A stretch of 35,566 nt of DNA from Burkholderiales bacterium (lineage in GTDB: Bacteria > Pseudomonadota > Gammaproteobacteria > Burkholderiales > Burkholderiaceae_E): assembly GCA_029977705.1 (NCBI GenBank), contig JAPOKJ010000039.1:1-35566 (forward strand), written 5' to 3'. The position numbers and the translations under genes were made by a program. Below are positions 24,665 to 33,173 of the stretch, piece after piece (the first letter of the stretch is position 1; every line of letters begins with the position of its first letter). Below the pieces are notes generated by a model, which worked only from the letters and a program-made list of their open reading frames with translations, was not told the DNA's origin and did not search any database.

Positions 24665-25017
24665 CGCTGCCGGTGCAGGACTGGACACAGGGCGGGACGG
24701 CCCTGCAGGTGCAACAGTGCCCGGCCTGCCTGGCTCGCTGGTATTTCCGCCGTAATTTCTGCCCCGGCTGCGGCCATGCCTCGCCGCTGACGCGCACCGC
24801 CCAAGGGGATGGCGTGGTCGAGGCGGTCACCATCGTGCATCGCGCGCCCTCCGAGGCCTTTCGCGCGCTGGCGCCGTACGCGATCGTGCTGGTCGGGCTC
24901 AGCGAGGGCGTGCGGGTGATGGCGCATGGCAGCCTCGACCTGGCCATCGGCGACCGCGTGCATTTCTCGCTGCGCACGGTGGCGGGCCAGCCCTTGCCCT
25001 ATTTCCAGAAAGGCTGA
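24661..25017 (+). CDS. DUF35 OB-fold protein with zinc ribbon
   Basis: A 118-residue protein of the DUF35 type: an N-terminal rubredoxin-like zinc ribbon with Cys20, Cys23, Cys34 and Cys37, followed by an OB-fold beta-rich region. Such proteins bind thiolase-fold partners, as the DUF35 domain of ChsH2 binds Ltp2, and are needed for their activity. The gene overlaps the thiolase-like gene by four bases (ATGA), so equimolar synthesis and a complex are likely. It ends 3 bp before the outer-membrane efflux gene. Confidence 0.87.
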   Translation: MTLPVQDWTQGGTALQVQQCPACLARWYFRRNFCPGCGHASPLTRTAQGDGVVEAVTIVHRAPSEAFRALAPYAIVLVGLSEGVRVMAHGSLDLAIGDRVHFSLRTVAGQPLPYFQKG

Positions 25018-25020
25018 GGC

Positions 25021-26439
25021 ATGAAGCGCATTCAGCAGTGGAGCGCGATGCTGGGGCTCATGCTGTTGGCCGGCTGCATGCGCCCCGCTGTGGCGCCCGT
25101 GCCTTCGCCCCTGGCCGACCCGCGCAGCCTCTTGCCGCAGGCGGCCGACGCCGCGCCGGCCAGCCCCCTGTGGCCGCAGCGCTGGTGGCAGTTGCTCGGC
25201 GACCCTGAACTGGATCGGCTGATCGGTCTTGCGCTCAGTGACAATCCTGGCCTGAGGCTGAGCCGCGCCCGCATCGAGCGGGCCCTGGCCGTGGTCGAGT
25301 CCAGCCGCGCCGGAGCCAGCGTGCAGGCAGGCGCCAGCGGCGAACTGGGCTCGCAACGCTACTCGGCCAATGGCCTGATTCCCAAGCCGATCGCCGGCAA
25401 TACCTGGGACAGTGCGGCCCTGCAGGCTGCGCTCAACTGGAGCCCGGACCTGTTCGGCCAGCATGCCGCCGAGTTGGCCGCCGCCGTTGGGCAGGCGCGT
25501 GCCACACAGGCCGATGCGGCCGCCGCCGCCCACCAGCTGGCGGTCCAGATCACGCGGGCCTGGGTGTCGCTGGCGCGCGTGCGGGCCCTGGCGGCCACCG
25601 AGAAGGCTGTGCTCGGCCAGCGCGAACAGGCCTTGCGCCTGACGCAACAACGGGTGCAGGCGGGTCTCGATGAGCGCGCGCTTCAGGCGCAGGCCCAGGC
25701 GGCCGTCAGCGAGACGCGCCGCGACATCGAAACGCTCGAGGAGCAGGCGCGCATCCTGCGCCGGCAACTGGCGGTGCTGTGTGCCTTGCCGCCGGAGCAT
25801 CTGCAGGGCGCCGCGCCTGATCTCGAAGACCTGCGGCGCGCCGCCTGGCCCTCGAGTTACCCACTCGACCTGCTGGGCCGTCGCCCCGAGGTGGTGGCTG
25901 CCCGCTGGCGGGTCGAGGCTTCGGTCCAGGATGTGGCCCTGGCCCGCAGCCAGTTCTATCCCAACATCAATCTGTCGGCCTTCGTCGGCTTCAATTCGCT
26001 GGGGCTGGGACGACTGCTCGAGTGGGGCAGCCGGCAACCGGGGGCCTCGGCCGCCATCCGCCTGCCCCTGTTTGACGGGGGTCGCCTGAAGGCGCAACTG
26101 GGCCTGCGCCAGGCCGATCTGGAGGCCGCGATCGCCGGCTACAACCAGGCCATCTTCGATGCGGTGCGTGAAGTGGCCGATGCCCAGTCGGGCGCTGCCT
26201 CGCTGCTGCGCCAGGATGCCGATCAGGCGCAGGCGCTGCAGCAATGGCAACTGAGCCATGAACTGGCCGAGCGCCGTTTCAAGGGCGGCCTGGGCAACTA
26301 TCTGGCGGTCCTCTCGGCGCAGGCACCGGTGCTTCAGCAGCAGCGCCAGTCCATCGACCTGAAGGCCCGCCAGATCGACGCCCAGGTCTTGTTGATGAAG
26401 GCGCTCGGCGGTGCCTGGCAGGAGGATCTTCGCCCATGA
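25021..26439 (+). CDS. Outer-membrane efflux lipoprotein, OprM/NodT family
   Basis: A 472-residue outer-membrane channel of a tripartite efflux pump. The leader ends in the lipobox LLAGC with Cys19 as the lipidated residue. Two repeats follow, as usual for TolC-type trimers: the WPQRWWQLLGDPELDRLI start, long Ala/Gln-rich helices, and the second-half LLGRRPEVVAARWRVEA and FYPNINLSAFVGFNS segments. Length is normal. It overlaps the adaptor gene by four bases and follows the DUF35 gene after only 3 bp, so the pump belongs to the thiolase-like operon. Confidence 0.92.
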   Translation: MKRIQQWSAMLGLMLLAGCMRPAVAPVPSPLADPRSLLPQAADAAPASPLWPQRWWQLLGDPELDRLIGLALSDNPGLRLSRARIERALAVVESSRAGASVQAGASGELGSQRYSANGLIPKPIAGNTWDSAALQAALNWSPDLFGQHAAELAAAVGQARATQADAAAAAHQLAVQITRAWVSLARVRALAATEKAVLGQREQALRLTQQRVQAGLDERALQAQAQAAVSETRRDIETLEEQARILRRQLAVLCALPPEHLQGAAPDLEDLRRAAWPSSYPLDLLGRRPEVVAARWRVEASVQDVALARSQFYPNINLSAFVGFNSLGLGRLLEWGSRQPGASAAIRLPLFDGGRLKAQLGLRQADLEAAIAGYNQAIFDAVREVADAQSGAASLLRQDADQAQALQQWQLSHELAERRFKGGLGNYLAVLSAQAPVLQQQRQSIDLKARQIDAQVLLMKALGGAWQEDLRP

Positions 26440-27671
26440 ACGACCGGTCGCCCGCCGTCCCCGCGAGCCCGCGCCCGGGCTCCGCCGCCGTGGCGCGGCG
26501 CCTGGGCTTGCGACTGATCGCGCTGGCGGTCTTGCTCGGCGGTGTTGCCTGGGGCGCCTGGCACTGGTTCGAGTCCCGTCATGTGCAGACGACAGACAAT
26601 GCCTATGTGGCCGGCAATGTCGTGCAGATCACGCCCCAGCTGGCTGGCACCGTGGTGCTCATCCAGGCCGACGAGACCGATTTCGTGAAGGCCGGACAGG
26701 TGCTGGTGCGGCTCGATTCGGCCGATGCACAGGTGGCCCTCGAGCAGGCGCAGGCGCAGCTGGGCCAGACGGTGCGCGAGGTGCGCAGCCTGTTCGCCAA
26801 CCTGGCCACCTTCAAGGCCATGGTGGCCCAGCGTGAGGCCGAACAGGCGCGCGCACAGGGCGAACTGTCCCGTGCCCAGGACGACGTCAGCCGGCGCCGG
26901 CCGCTGGTGGCCAGTGGGGCGGTCGGCCAGGAGGAGATGCAGCATGCGCTGTCCGAGGCGCAGGCGGCAGACAGCCGTCTGCAGGCGGCGCGGGCGGCCC
27001 TGGCCGCAGCCCGCGAACAATTGGCGGTGAGCCTGACCCAGACCGAGGGGCTGCGCCCCGATCAGCACCCGCTGGTGTTGCGCGCGGCGGCCCGGTTGCG
27101 CGAGGCCTGGGTCGCCCATCAGCGCAGCGTGCTGCGCTCGCCGATCGATGGCACGGTGGCCAAGCGCAGCGTGCAGATCGGACAGCGGGTGCAGGCCGGC
27201 GCCCCCTTGATGACGGTGGTGGCCCTGAACCAGTTGTGGGTCGATGCCAACTTCAAGGAGGGCCAGTTGCAGGACCTGCGCATCGGTCAGCCCGCCACGC
27301 TGCAGGCCGATGTCTATGGCAGCAAGGTGAGCTACCGCGGCACGGTGGCGGGCCTTGGCGCGGGCACGGGGGCTGCCTTTGCCCTGTTGCCAGCCCAGAA
27401 TGCCACCGGCAACTGGATCAAGGTGGTGCAGCGGGTGCCGGTGCGCATCGTGCTCGATGGCAAGGCGCTGGCCGAGCATCCGCTGCGCGTCGGACTGTCG
27501 ATGGAGGTCAGTGTGGATGTGCGCAACAAGGAGGGTGTCCGCCTCTCCAGTGCACCTCGGCAGGCCCCGCTCGCCGCCACCGAGGTCTTTGAATCGCGTC
27601 AGGACGAGGCCGATGCCGACATCCGGCGCATCATCGCCCTGAACCTTGGTCAGCCTCCGGTCAGGCGCTGA
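26436..27671 (+). CDS. EmrA/HlyD-type membrane fusion adaptor
   Basis: A 411-residue periplasmic adaptor that links the inner-membrane pump to the outer-membrane channel. It has a single transmembrane segment at about 23-44, then QTTDNAYVAGNVVQITPQLAG, the EmrA signature in the first lipoyl half-motif, a long Ala/Gln/Arg-rich coiled-coil hairpin (about 95-210), and the second half with RSPIDGTVAKRSVQIGQRV. WVDANFKEGQL is another EmrA mark. The last 35 residues are an Arg- and acid-rich tail. Overlap with the upstream channel gene and a 1-bp gap to the transporter start show a single translational unit. Confidence 0.92.
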   Translation: MNDRSPAVPASPRPGSAAVARRLGLRLIALAVLLGGVAWGAWHWFESRHVQTTDNAYVAGNVVQITPQLAGTVVLIQADETDFVKAGQVLVRLDSADAQVALEQAQAQLGQTVREVRSLFANLATFKAMVAQREAEQARAQGELSRAQDDVSRRRPLVASGAVGQEEMQHALSEAQAADSRLQAARAALAAAREQLAVSLTQTEGLRPDQHPLVLRAAARLREAWVAHQRSVLRSPIDGTVAKRSVQIGQRVQAGAPLMTVVALNQLWVDANFKEGQLQDLRIGQPATLQADVYGSKVSYRGTVAGLGAGTGAAFALLPAQNATGNWIKVVQRVPVRIVLDGKALAEHPLRVGLSMEVSVDVRNKEGVRLSSAPRQAPLAATEVFESRQDEADADIRRIIALNLGQPPVRR

Positions 27672-27672
27672 G

Positions 27673-29235
27673 GTGACATCCGCCGCGCCCGCAGCACCGG
27701 CGCCCCTGAAGGGCCGCGCCCTGGTCATGGGCACCCTGGCCCTGTCCCTGTCCACCTTCATGACAGTACTGGATGCGGCGATTGCCAATGTCTCGATTCC
27801 CGCAATCGCAGGTGACATCGGGGTCAGTCCCTCGCAGGGGACCTGGGTCATCACCAGTTTCGGGGTAGCCAATGCGATTGCGGTACCGCTCAGTGGCTGG
27901 CTCGCCCAGCGCTTCGGCACCGCCCGCATGTTCACGGTCTGCGTGCTGCTGTTCGTGCTGACCTCCTGGCTGTGCGGGATGTCACCGAGCCTGGAGTTGC
28001 TGGTGTTCTTTCGCGTGCTCCAGGGGCTGGCCGCCGGGCCGCTGATCCCGCTGTCGCAAACCCTCCTGTTGGCCAGCTATCCGCCAAGCCGGGCCGGCAC
28101 TGCGCTGGGCCTGTGGGGCATGACCACCCTGTTTGCGCCGGTGGTGGGGCCGGTGCTGGGCGGCTGGATCACCGATACCCTGTCCTGGCCCTGGATCTTC
28201 TTCATCAACGTGCCCTTTGGCCTGTTCGCGGCCAGTGTGACCTGGAGCCTGTATCGGGAGCGCGAAACCTCTACCCGCAAGCTGCCCATCGACAGCATCG
28301 GGCTGGGCCTGCTGGTGATCTGGGTGGGGGCCCTGCAACTGATGCTGGACAAGGGCAAGGAACTGGACTGGTTCACCTCGCCCCTGATTCTCGCGCTGGC
28401 CATCGTCGCGGTGATCGGCTTTGCGGTGTTTCTGGTCTGGGAGTTGACCGAGGCCCACCCGATCGTCGATCTGCGCCTGTTTGCCGGCCGCAATTTTTCG
28501 CTTGGTGTGCTGTGCATCTCGATCGCCTATGGCGTTTATTTCGGCACCGTCGTCCTGGTGCCGCTGTGGCTGCAGCAATGGATGGGCTACACCGCCACGA
28601 TGGCAGGCATCGCGGTGGCACCGATCGGGCTCATGGCCATCGTCCTGAGTCCTCTGGTGGGGCGCAAGGTCAGTGTCTGGGACCCGCGCCTGATGGCCGG
28701 CTGCGCCTTTCTCGGCTTTGCCTTCGTGCTCTGGATGCGCTCGCATTTCACCAGCGACACCGACCTGATGCATGTGATGATGCCCGCCTTCCTGCAGGGG
28801 GCTGCCATGGGGTTCTTCTTCATTCCCCTGACCACCCTGATCCTGTCTGGTCAGCCGCCTGACAAGATGCCCACCGCAGCCGGCCTGAGCAGCTTTTCGC
28901 GCATCATTTTCGGGGCCATGGGCACCTCCATCACCACCACCCTGTGGGACGAGCGGGCCGCCCTGCATCATGCCCAGCTGACCGAGCACCTGTCGAGCGG
29001 GCAGGGGGCCCTGGCCTCGACCCTGGAGCGGCTGGGTGGCCTGGGGCTGGACAGCCAGCAGGCGATGGCTGTGATCAACCGCTGGGTGGATCAACAGGCC
29101 TTCACCCTGGCGGCCGACGAGTTGTTCCTGGGCGCCACCTTCACCTATGTGCTGTTGTTTGCCCTGGTGTGGCTGATGCGCCGTCCCGCGCCGTTCAAGG
29201 GCGCGTCTGCCGCCAGTGCCGATGGCGCACACTGA
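27673..29235 (+). CDS. EmrB-type DHA2 efflux transporter (14 TM)
   Basis: A 520-residue inner-membrane drug:H+ antiporter of the EmrB group. TVLDAAIANVSIPAI in helix 1 is the DHA2 signature, TWVITSFGVANAIAVPLSGWLAQRFG follows, and the antiporter motif C appears as MTTLFAPVVGPVLGGWI. FINVPFG and PIVDLRLFAGRNF are also usual for EmrB. The start is taken as the GTG at 27673, one base after the adaptor stop; a TTG at 27646 inside the adaptor gene is the alternative. EmrAB-type pumps export uncouplers, aromatics and other hydrophobic compounds, so this one may protect against the operon's substrate or products. Confidence 0.92.
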   Translation: MTSAAPAAPAPLKGRALVMGTLALSLSTFMTVLDAAIANVSIPAIAGDIGVSPSQGTWVITSFGVANAIAVPLSGWLAQRFGTARMFTVCVLLFVLTSWLCGMSPSLELLVFFRVLQGLAAGPLIPLSQTLLLASYPPSRAGTALGLWGMTTLFAPVVGPVLGGWITDTLSWPWIFFINVPFGLFAASVTWSLYRERETSTRKLPIDSIGLGLLVIWVGALQLMLDKGKELDWFTSPLILALAIVAVIGFAVFLVWELTEAHPIVDLRLFAGRNFSLGVLCISIAYGVYFGTVVLVPLWLQQWMGYTATMAGIAVAPIGLMAIVLSPLVGRKVSVWDPRLMAGCAFLGFAFVLWMRSHFTSDTDLMHVMMPAFLQGAAMGFFFIPLTTLILSGQPPDKMPTAAGLSSFSRIIFGAMGTSITTTLWDERAALHHAQLTEHLSSGQGALASTLERLGGLGLDSQQAMAVINRWVDQQAFTLAADELFLGATFTYVLLFALVWLMRRPAPFKGASAASADGAH

Positions 29236-29249
29236 GGCGATCGCTGCAT

Positions 29250-29266
29250 TATTCATGTGCTGAATA
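29250..29266 (+). promoter_or_regulatory. LysR-type binding dyad (T-N11-A) upstream of aryl ligase
   Basis: TATTCA at 29250-29255 and TGAATA at 29261-29266 form a perfect 6-bp dyad with a 5-base centre, TGTGC. It contains TTCA-N5-TGAA, a T-N11-A LysR-type box, and resembles the ATTCA/TGAT site known for NahR. It is AT-rich in a GC-rich background. A -10-like TACAGT lies at 29310-29315, which would put the dyad centre about 64 bases before the start of transcription, where LysR activators bind. The gene at 32232 encodes a matching regulator. Confidence 0.65.
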
Positions 29267-29348
29267 TCGGGCATCGGCCAGGAGGCTGGCGGTGTCCGGA
29301 CAAAGGGCCTACAGTGGCGCCTCCCACCGAGCACAAGGAAGACCGGAC

Positions 29349-30998
29349 ATGCTGCCTGGCTTTACCCCCTGGCCCCCCGAGACCGTTGCCCGCTACCGCG
29401 CCAGGGGCTGGTGGCAGGACCTGCTGATCAGCGACATCGTCGCCGGGCAGGCCCGCCTGCGACCGGACAAGGTCGCCATCATCGAGGGCGACTTGCAGCT
29501 GGACTACGCCAGCCTGCAGCGGCGCGTCGAGCGCCTGGCCCGTCGCCTGGCCGCCACCGGCCTGGAGGCCCGCGACCGTGTCGTCATGCAATTGCCCAAC
29601 AGCACCGGTTTCGTGGTGGCCTATCTGGCCCTGACCCGCATCGGCGCAATCCCGGTGATGGCACTGCGGGCCCACCGCCACAGCGAGGTGCGTCATTTCA
29701 TCCAGTCGGCCGGGGCAGTCGCCTACATGATCCCGGATCTCATCCAGCGCTTTGACTACCGCGAGATGGCCGCGCAACTGGGGCCCGAGTGCCCGACGCT
29801 GCGCCAGGTGCTGGTGCTGGGCGAGCCGCTGGGCGGGCAGACCGACCTGCGCGGCCTGATGGCGATGGATGACGACCCCGCACTGGATGCCCAGCCTCTG
29901 GCCCGGCCCGATCCAGCCGATGTCGCCACCATGCTGCTGTCGGGGGGCACGACCTCGATGTCCAAGCTGATACCGCGCACCCATCTCGACTACGTGCTCA
30001 ATGCCCGCCTGTGCGCCCAGGCCGCCGGCTTTGATGAGCAGACCGTCTTCATGGCCCTGCTGCCGCTCGGGCACAACTACAACCTGGCCTCGCCGGGCCT
30101 GCTGGGCGCCTTCCAGGCGGGCGGCACCCTGCTGATCGGTGCGGGCATGGATGCCGAGTCGGTGTTTCCGCTGGTGGCACAGCATCGGGTCAGCGTCATC
30201 GCCGCAGCCGTGCCCCTGATCACCCAGTGGCTGGCCTCGCCAGTGCCGGCGCTGCATGACCTGAGCTCGCTGAAGATCATCCAGAACGGCGGGGCGCGGC
30301 TGGCGCCTGAACTGCGCCAGCGCATCCGCAGCCAGTTTGGCTGCTTTGCCCAGGAGATCTACGGCACGGCCGAAGGCCTGATCAACATGACCCGGCCCGA
30401 CGATCCGCCCGATCTGGCGCTCGAGAGTTCGGGTGCGCCGGTCTGCGACGACGACGAGATCAAGGTGCTCGATGAGGAGGGCCGCGAGGTGCCGGACGGT
30501 GAGCCCGGGGAGCTGGTCACGCGCGGCCCCTACACCATCCAGGGCTATTACAACGCCGGCGACAAGAACCGGGAGGCCTTCACCCCGGATGGCTTCTACC
30601 GCATGGGCGACATCGTGCGCAAGCGCGGCCGCCACGTGTTCGCAGAGGGCCGCAAGAAGGACCTGATCAACCGCGGCGGCGAGAAGATCTCCTGCGAGGA
30701 GGTGGAGAACCTGATCTTCCGCCATCCGGCGGTGCATCAGGTGGCGCTGGTGGCCATGCCCGATCCGGTCTTTGGCGAGAAGGCCTGTGCCTTCGTGGTG
30801 ACCAAGCCGGGACAGTCGCTCGACTTTGCCAGCCTGATCCGCTTTCTCAGGGACCAGCAGATCGCCAGCTTCAAGCTGCCCGAGCGGCTCGAGCTCATCG
30901 AACAATTCCCCACCTCGCTGGTGGGCAAGATCCTCAAGCGCCAGCTGCGCGAGATGATCACCGACAAGCTGGCGCAGGAGGGAGGCGCCACCCCATGA
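29349..30998 (+). CDS. Aryl acid AMP/CoA ligase, EntE/DhbE-like
   Basis: A 549-residue adenylate-forming enzyme closest in appearance to EntE/DhbE 2,3-dihydroxybenzoate and salicylate ligases. The start GFTPWPPETVARYRARGWW matches that family. The phosphate loop is LLSGGTTSMSKLIPRTH at about 197-211. His242-Asn243-Tyr244 in GHNYNLASPG corresponds to EntE's His-Asn-Tyr, whose Asn contacts the 2-hydroxyl of the aryl acid. YGTAEGLINMTR and the C-terminal catalytic Lys in GKILKR are present. A 2-hydroxybenzoate-type acid is therefore the likely substrate; acid transfer to CoA rather than to a carrier protein is inferred from the next gene. The ATG has AAGGA about 9 bp upstream and the gene overlaps the monooxygenase by four bases. 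Confidence 0.9.
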   Translation: MLPGFTPWPPETVARYRARGWWQDLLISDIVAGQARLRPDKVAIIEGDLQLDYASLQRRVERLARRLAATGLEARDRVVMQLPNSTGFVVAYLALTRIGAIPVMALRAHRHSEVRHFIQSAGAVAYMIPDLIQRFDYREMAAQLGPECPTLRQVLVLGEPLGGQTDLRGLMAMDDDPALDAQPLARPDPADVATMLLSGGTTSMSKLIPRTHLDYVLNARLCAQAAGFDEQTVFMALLPLGHNYNLASPGLLGAFQAGGTLLIGAGMDAESVFPLVAQHRVSVIAAAVPLITQWLASPVPALHDLSSLKIIQNGGARLAPELRQRIRSQFGCFAQEIYGTAEGLINMTRPDDPPDLALESSGAPVCDDDEIKVLDEEGREVPDGEPGELVTRGPYTIQGYYNAGDKNREAFTPDGFYRMGDIVRKRGRHVFAEGRKKDLINRGGEKISCEEVENLIFRHPAVHQVALVAMPDPVFGEKACAFVVTKPGQSLDFASLIRFLRDQQIASFKLPERLELIEQFPTSLVGKILKRQLREMITDKLAQEGGATP

Positions 30999-32152
30999 AA
31001 CCCATGAAGATCCGCATCATTGGCGCAGGCCCGGCCGGCCTGTATTTCGCCGGCCTGATGAAACAGTTGAATCCGGCCCATGACATCCAAATCCATGAGC
31101 GGGGGCCGCGCCACGCCACCTGGGGCTTTGGCGTGGTGTTCTCGGACCGGGCCCTGGAATTCCTGCGTGCCGACGACGAGGCGCTATACCAGTATCTGAC
31201 GCCGCACATGCAGACCTGGCCCAACCTGACCATCGTCCACAACGACACGCGCCTGCCGATCACGGGCAATGGCTTTGCATCGATCGGCCGGCTCGAGCTG
31301 CTCACCCTGCTGTTTGCCCATGTGGAAAAGCTCGGTGTGCAGTTGCACTTTGAGAGCGAGATCGGTTCCTTGAAGCATCCGGCCCTGGCCGGTGCCGACC
31401 TGATCGTGGCGGCCAATGGCGCCTTTTCCTGGGTGCGCAGCGAGAACGAGGCCCGGTTTGGAACGACCACCGACTGGCGGCCCAACAAGTTCATCTGGTA
31501 CGGCACCAGCCAGGTCTTCGACAGCCTGAGCCTGACTTTCCGCGAGACCGGGCACGGCGTGTTCTGCGCCCACCACTATCGCTACAGCCCGACCATGAGC
31601 ACCTTCCTGGTCGAGCTCGAGGAGGCGACCTGGAAGCGGGCCGGCTTCGATGCCCTCGATCCGCAGGCCACCATCGCCCACTGCGAGCGGGTGTTTGCCA
31701 AGGATCTGGGCGGTCATCCGATCCTGTCCAACAACTCGCACTGGCGCAATTTCCCGGCCATCTGGAACGAGCGCTGGAGCTTTGACAACGTGGTGCTGAT
31801 GGGCGATGCACTGCGCACCGCGCATTTCTCGATCGGATCGGGCACCCGCCTGGCGATGGAGGATGCCGTGGCCTTGTTCAAGGCCTTTCGCGAGCACGAC
31901 GGCGATGTGCCCTTGGCCCTCCAGACCTACCAGACCCTGCGCATGCCCCCGATGAAGAAGATCTGGGATGCGGCCAATGTCAGCATCCGCTGGTATGAGC
32001 GCATGGACGAGCTGGTTGGCACCCTCAACCCGGTCGAATTTGCCTACAGCTACATGACCCGCACCGGCCGCGTCAACCACGATCAGATGCGCAAACGCGA
32101 TCCGGACCTGGTCGCGGCCTACGAGAAGATGCATCCCGAGGCTTTCCGATAA
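30995..32152 (+). CDS. FAD monooxygenase, salicylyl-CoA 5-hydroxylase-like
   Basis: A 385-residue flavin monooxygenase. The FAD-binding GAGPAGLYFAG is at about 10-20 and the second flavin motif is VVLMGDALRTAHFSIGSGT, followed by RLAMEDAV. This HFSIGSGT form is typical of the group holding salicylyl-CoA 5-hydroxylase (SdgC) and the N-terminal half of 2-aminobenzoyl-CoA monooxygenase. Those two-domain proteins carry an old-yellow-enzyme half of similar size, absent here, so the enzyme should only hydroxylate. Coupled translation with the aryl ligase (ATGA overlap) supports an aryl-CoA substrate. Gentisyl-CoA would be the product if the acid is salicylate, which is inference. Confidence 0.9.
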   Translation: MKPMKIRIIGAGPAGLYFAGLMKQLNPAHDIQIHERGPRHATWGFGVVFSDRALEFLRADDEALYQYLTPHMQTWPNLTIVHNDTRLPITGNGFASIGRLELLTLLFAHVEKLGVQLHFESEIGSLKHPALAGADLIVAANGAFSWVRSENEARFGTTTDWRPNKFIWYGTSQVFDSLSLTFRETGHGVFCAHHYRYSPTMSTFLVELEEATWKRAGFDALDPQATIAHCERVFAKDLGGHPILSNNSHWRNFPAIWNERWSFDNVVLMGDALRTAHFSIGSGTRLAMEDAVALFKAFREHDGDVPLALQTYQTLRMPPMKKIWDAANVSIRWYERMDELVGTLNPVEFAYSYMTRTGRVNHDQMRKRDPDLVAAYEKMHPEAFR

Positions 32153-32231
32153 CATCGCCCGTGACAGGGGGTTGCGTCGCGCAGCGCCCGTCGCAAATGC
32201 CGGGCGCCCGATGTCCGGCCGGGAGCCCTCG

Positions 32232-33173
32232 ATGGATCTGAAAGACCTGGACCTGAACCTGTTGCGCGTCTTCGTGCAACTGGCGCAGGATCGCAAGGTC
32301 TCGCTGGCGGCCGAGAACCTGGGCCTGTCCCAGCCCGCGGTCAGCAATGCCCTGGCGCGATTGCGGCGCCTGCTCGGTGATGAATTGTTCCTGCGTACCG
32401 CGCGCGGCATGCAGCCCACGCCGCTGGCCGAGCAACTGGCGCTGCCGATCCAGGCGGCGCTGGCCAGCATCCAGGACAGCCTGGCCAGCAAGCTCAGCTT
32501 CGAGGCCTCGAGCAGCGCCCGCCAGTTTGCCCTGGCCATGACCGACATTGGCGAGTTTCATTTCCTGCCCAGGCTGATGGCCGGGCTGGCGGTGGTGGCG
32601 CCGGGCGTGACCATCAGCACGGTGCGCAGCACCGCCGTCAACCTGCGCTTTGACATGGAGAACGGCAAGGTCGATCTGGCGATCGGACACCTGCCGGACC
32701 TGGGTACCGATTTTCATCGCCGGCGCCTGTTCAGCCAGCGCTATGTGTGCCTGATGCGCAAGGGCCATCCGATGCTGCGCGCCGCCGACAAGCTCAAGGC
32801 CTTCGGGCAGGCCAAGCATGCCCAGGTGGTCTCGGCCGGCACCGGTCATGGCCGGGTGGACGAGGTGATCGCGCGGACCGGCGTGCAGCGCCGCATCCAC
32901 CTGTGTGTGCCGCATTTCGTGGCCCTGGCCGACATACTCGAGAAGTCCGACCTGGTGGCCACCGTGCCCGAGGCCTTTGCGCTGCGCAGCGTGCAGCACT
33001 TCAGGCTGGCCCTGCTCGAGCATCCGGTGCGACTGCCACCGATCGACATCAATCTGTTCTGGCATGCCAAGGCGCAGCGCGAGCCCGGCAACCAGTGGCT
33101 GCGCGACCTGATCGTGCAGCAGTTTTCACAAGGGGCGATGATCGCCCCGGTTTCAGCAAAGGCAAGATCATGA
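32232..33173 (+). CDS. LysR-family regulator, NahR/NagR-like
   Basis: A 313-residue LysR-type regulator. The winged helix-turn-helix spans about residues 6-64, with LDLNLLRVFVQLAQ, LSQPAVSNALARLR and DELFLRTARGMQPTPLA, the pattern of the NahR/NagR/DntR branch that answers to salicylate and related aromatics. The effector domain fills the rest. The ATG giving MDLKDLD was chosen over upstream TTG and ATG codons because GGGAG lies 6 bp before it and family members begin this way. It is co-directional, 79 bp after the monooxygenase, rather than divergent as many LysR genes are, and overlaps the VOC gene by four bases. Its likely target is the dyad at 29250-29266. Confidence 0.92.
   Translation: MDLKDLDLNLLRVFVQLAQDRKVSLAAENLGLSQPAVSNALARLRRLLGDELFLRTARGMQPTPLAEQLALPIQAALASIQDSLASKLSFEASSSARQFALAMTDIGEFHFLPRLMAGLAVVAPGVTISTVRSTAVNLRFDMENGKVDLAIGHLPDLGTDFHRRRLFSQRYVCLMRKGHPMLRAADKLKAFGQAKHAQVVSAGTGHGRVDEVIARTGVQRRIHLCVPHFVALADILEKSDLVATVPEAFALRSVQHFRLALLEHPVRLPPIDINLFWHAKAQREPGNQWLRDLIVQQFSQGAMIAPVSAKARS

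Noticed and set aside
24574-26259. 561-codon minus-strand frame opposite the DUF35 and efflux channel genes
   Set aside because: Antisense to well-supported genes on the plus strand, with no domain or sensible start context.
26334-30905. Several minus-strand frames of 450-550 codons opposite the pump and ligase genes
   Set aside because: They cross plus-strand gene boundaries and their products look like random translations of GC-rich antisense DNA.
29349-30998. Siderophore biosynthesis reading of the EntE-like ligase
   Set aside because: No isochorismate synthase, isochorismatase, carrier protein, peptide synthetase or iron-uptake gene is present, and the next gene is an aryl-CoA-type hydroxylase under a catabolic LysR regulator.
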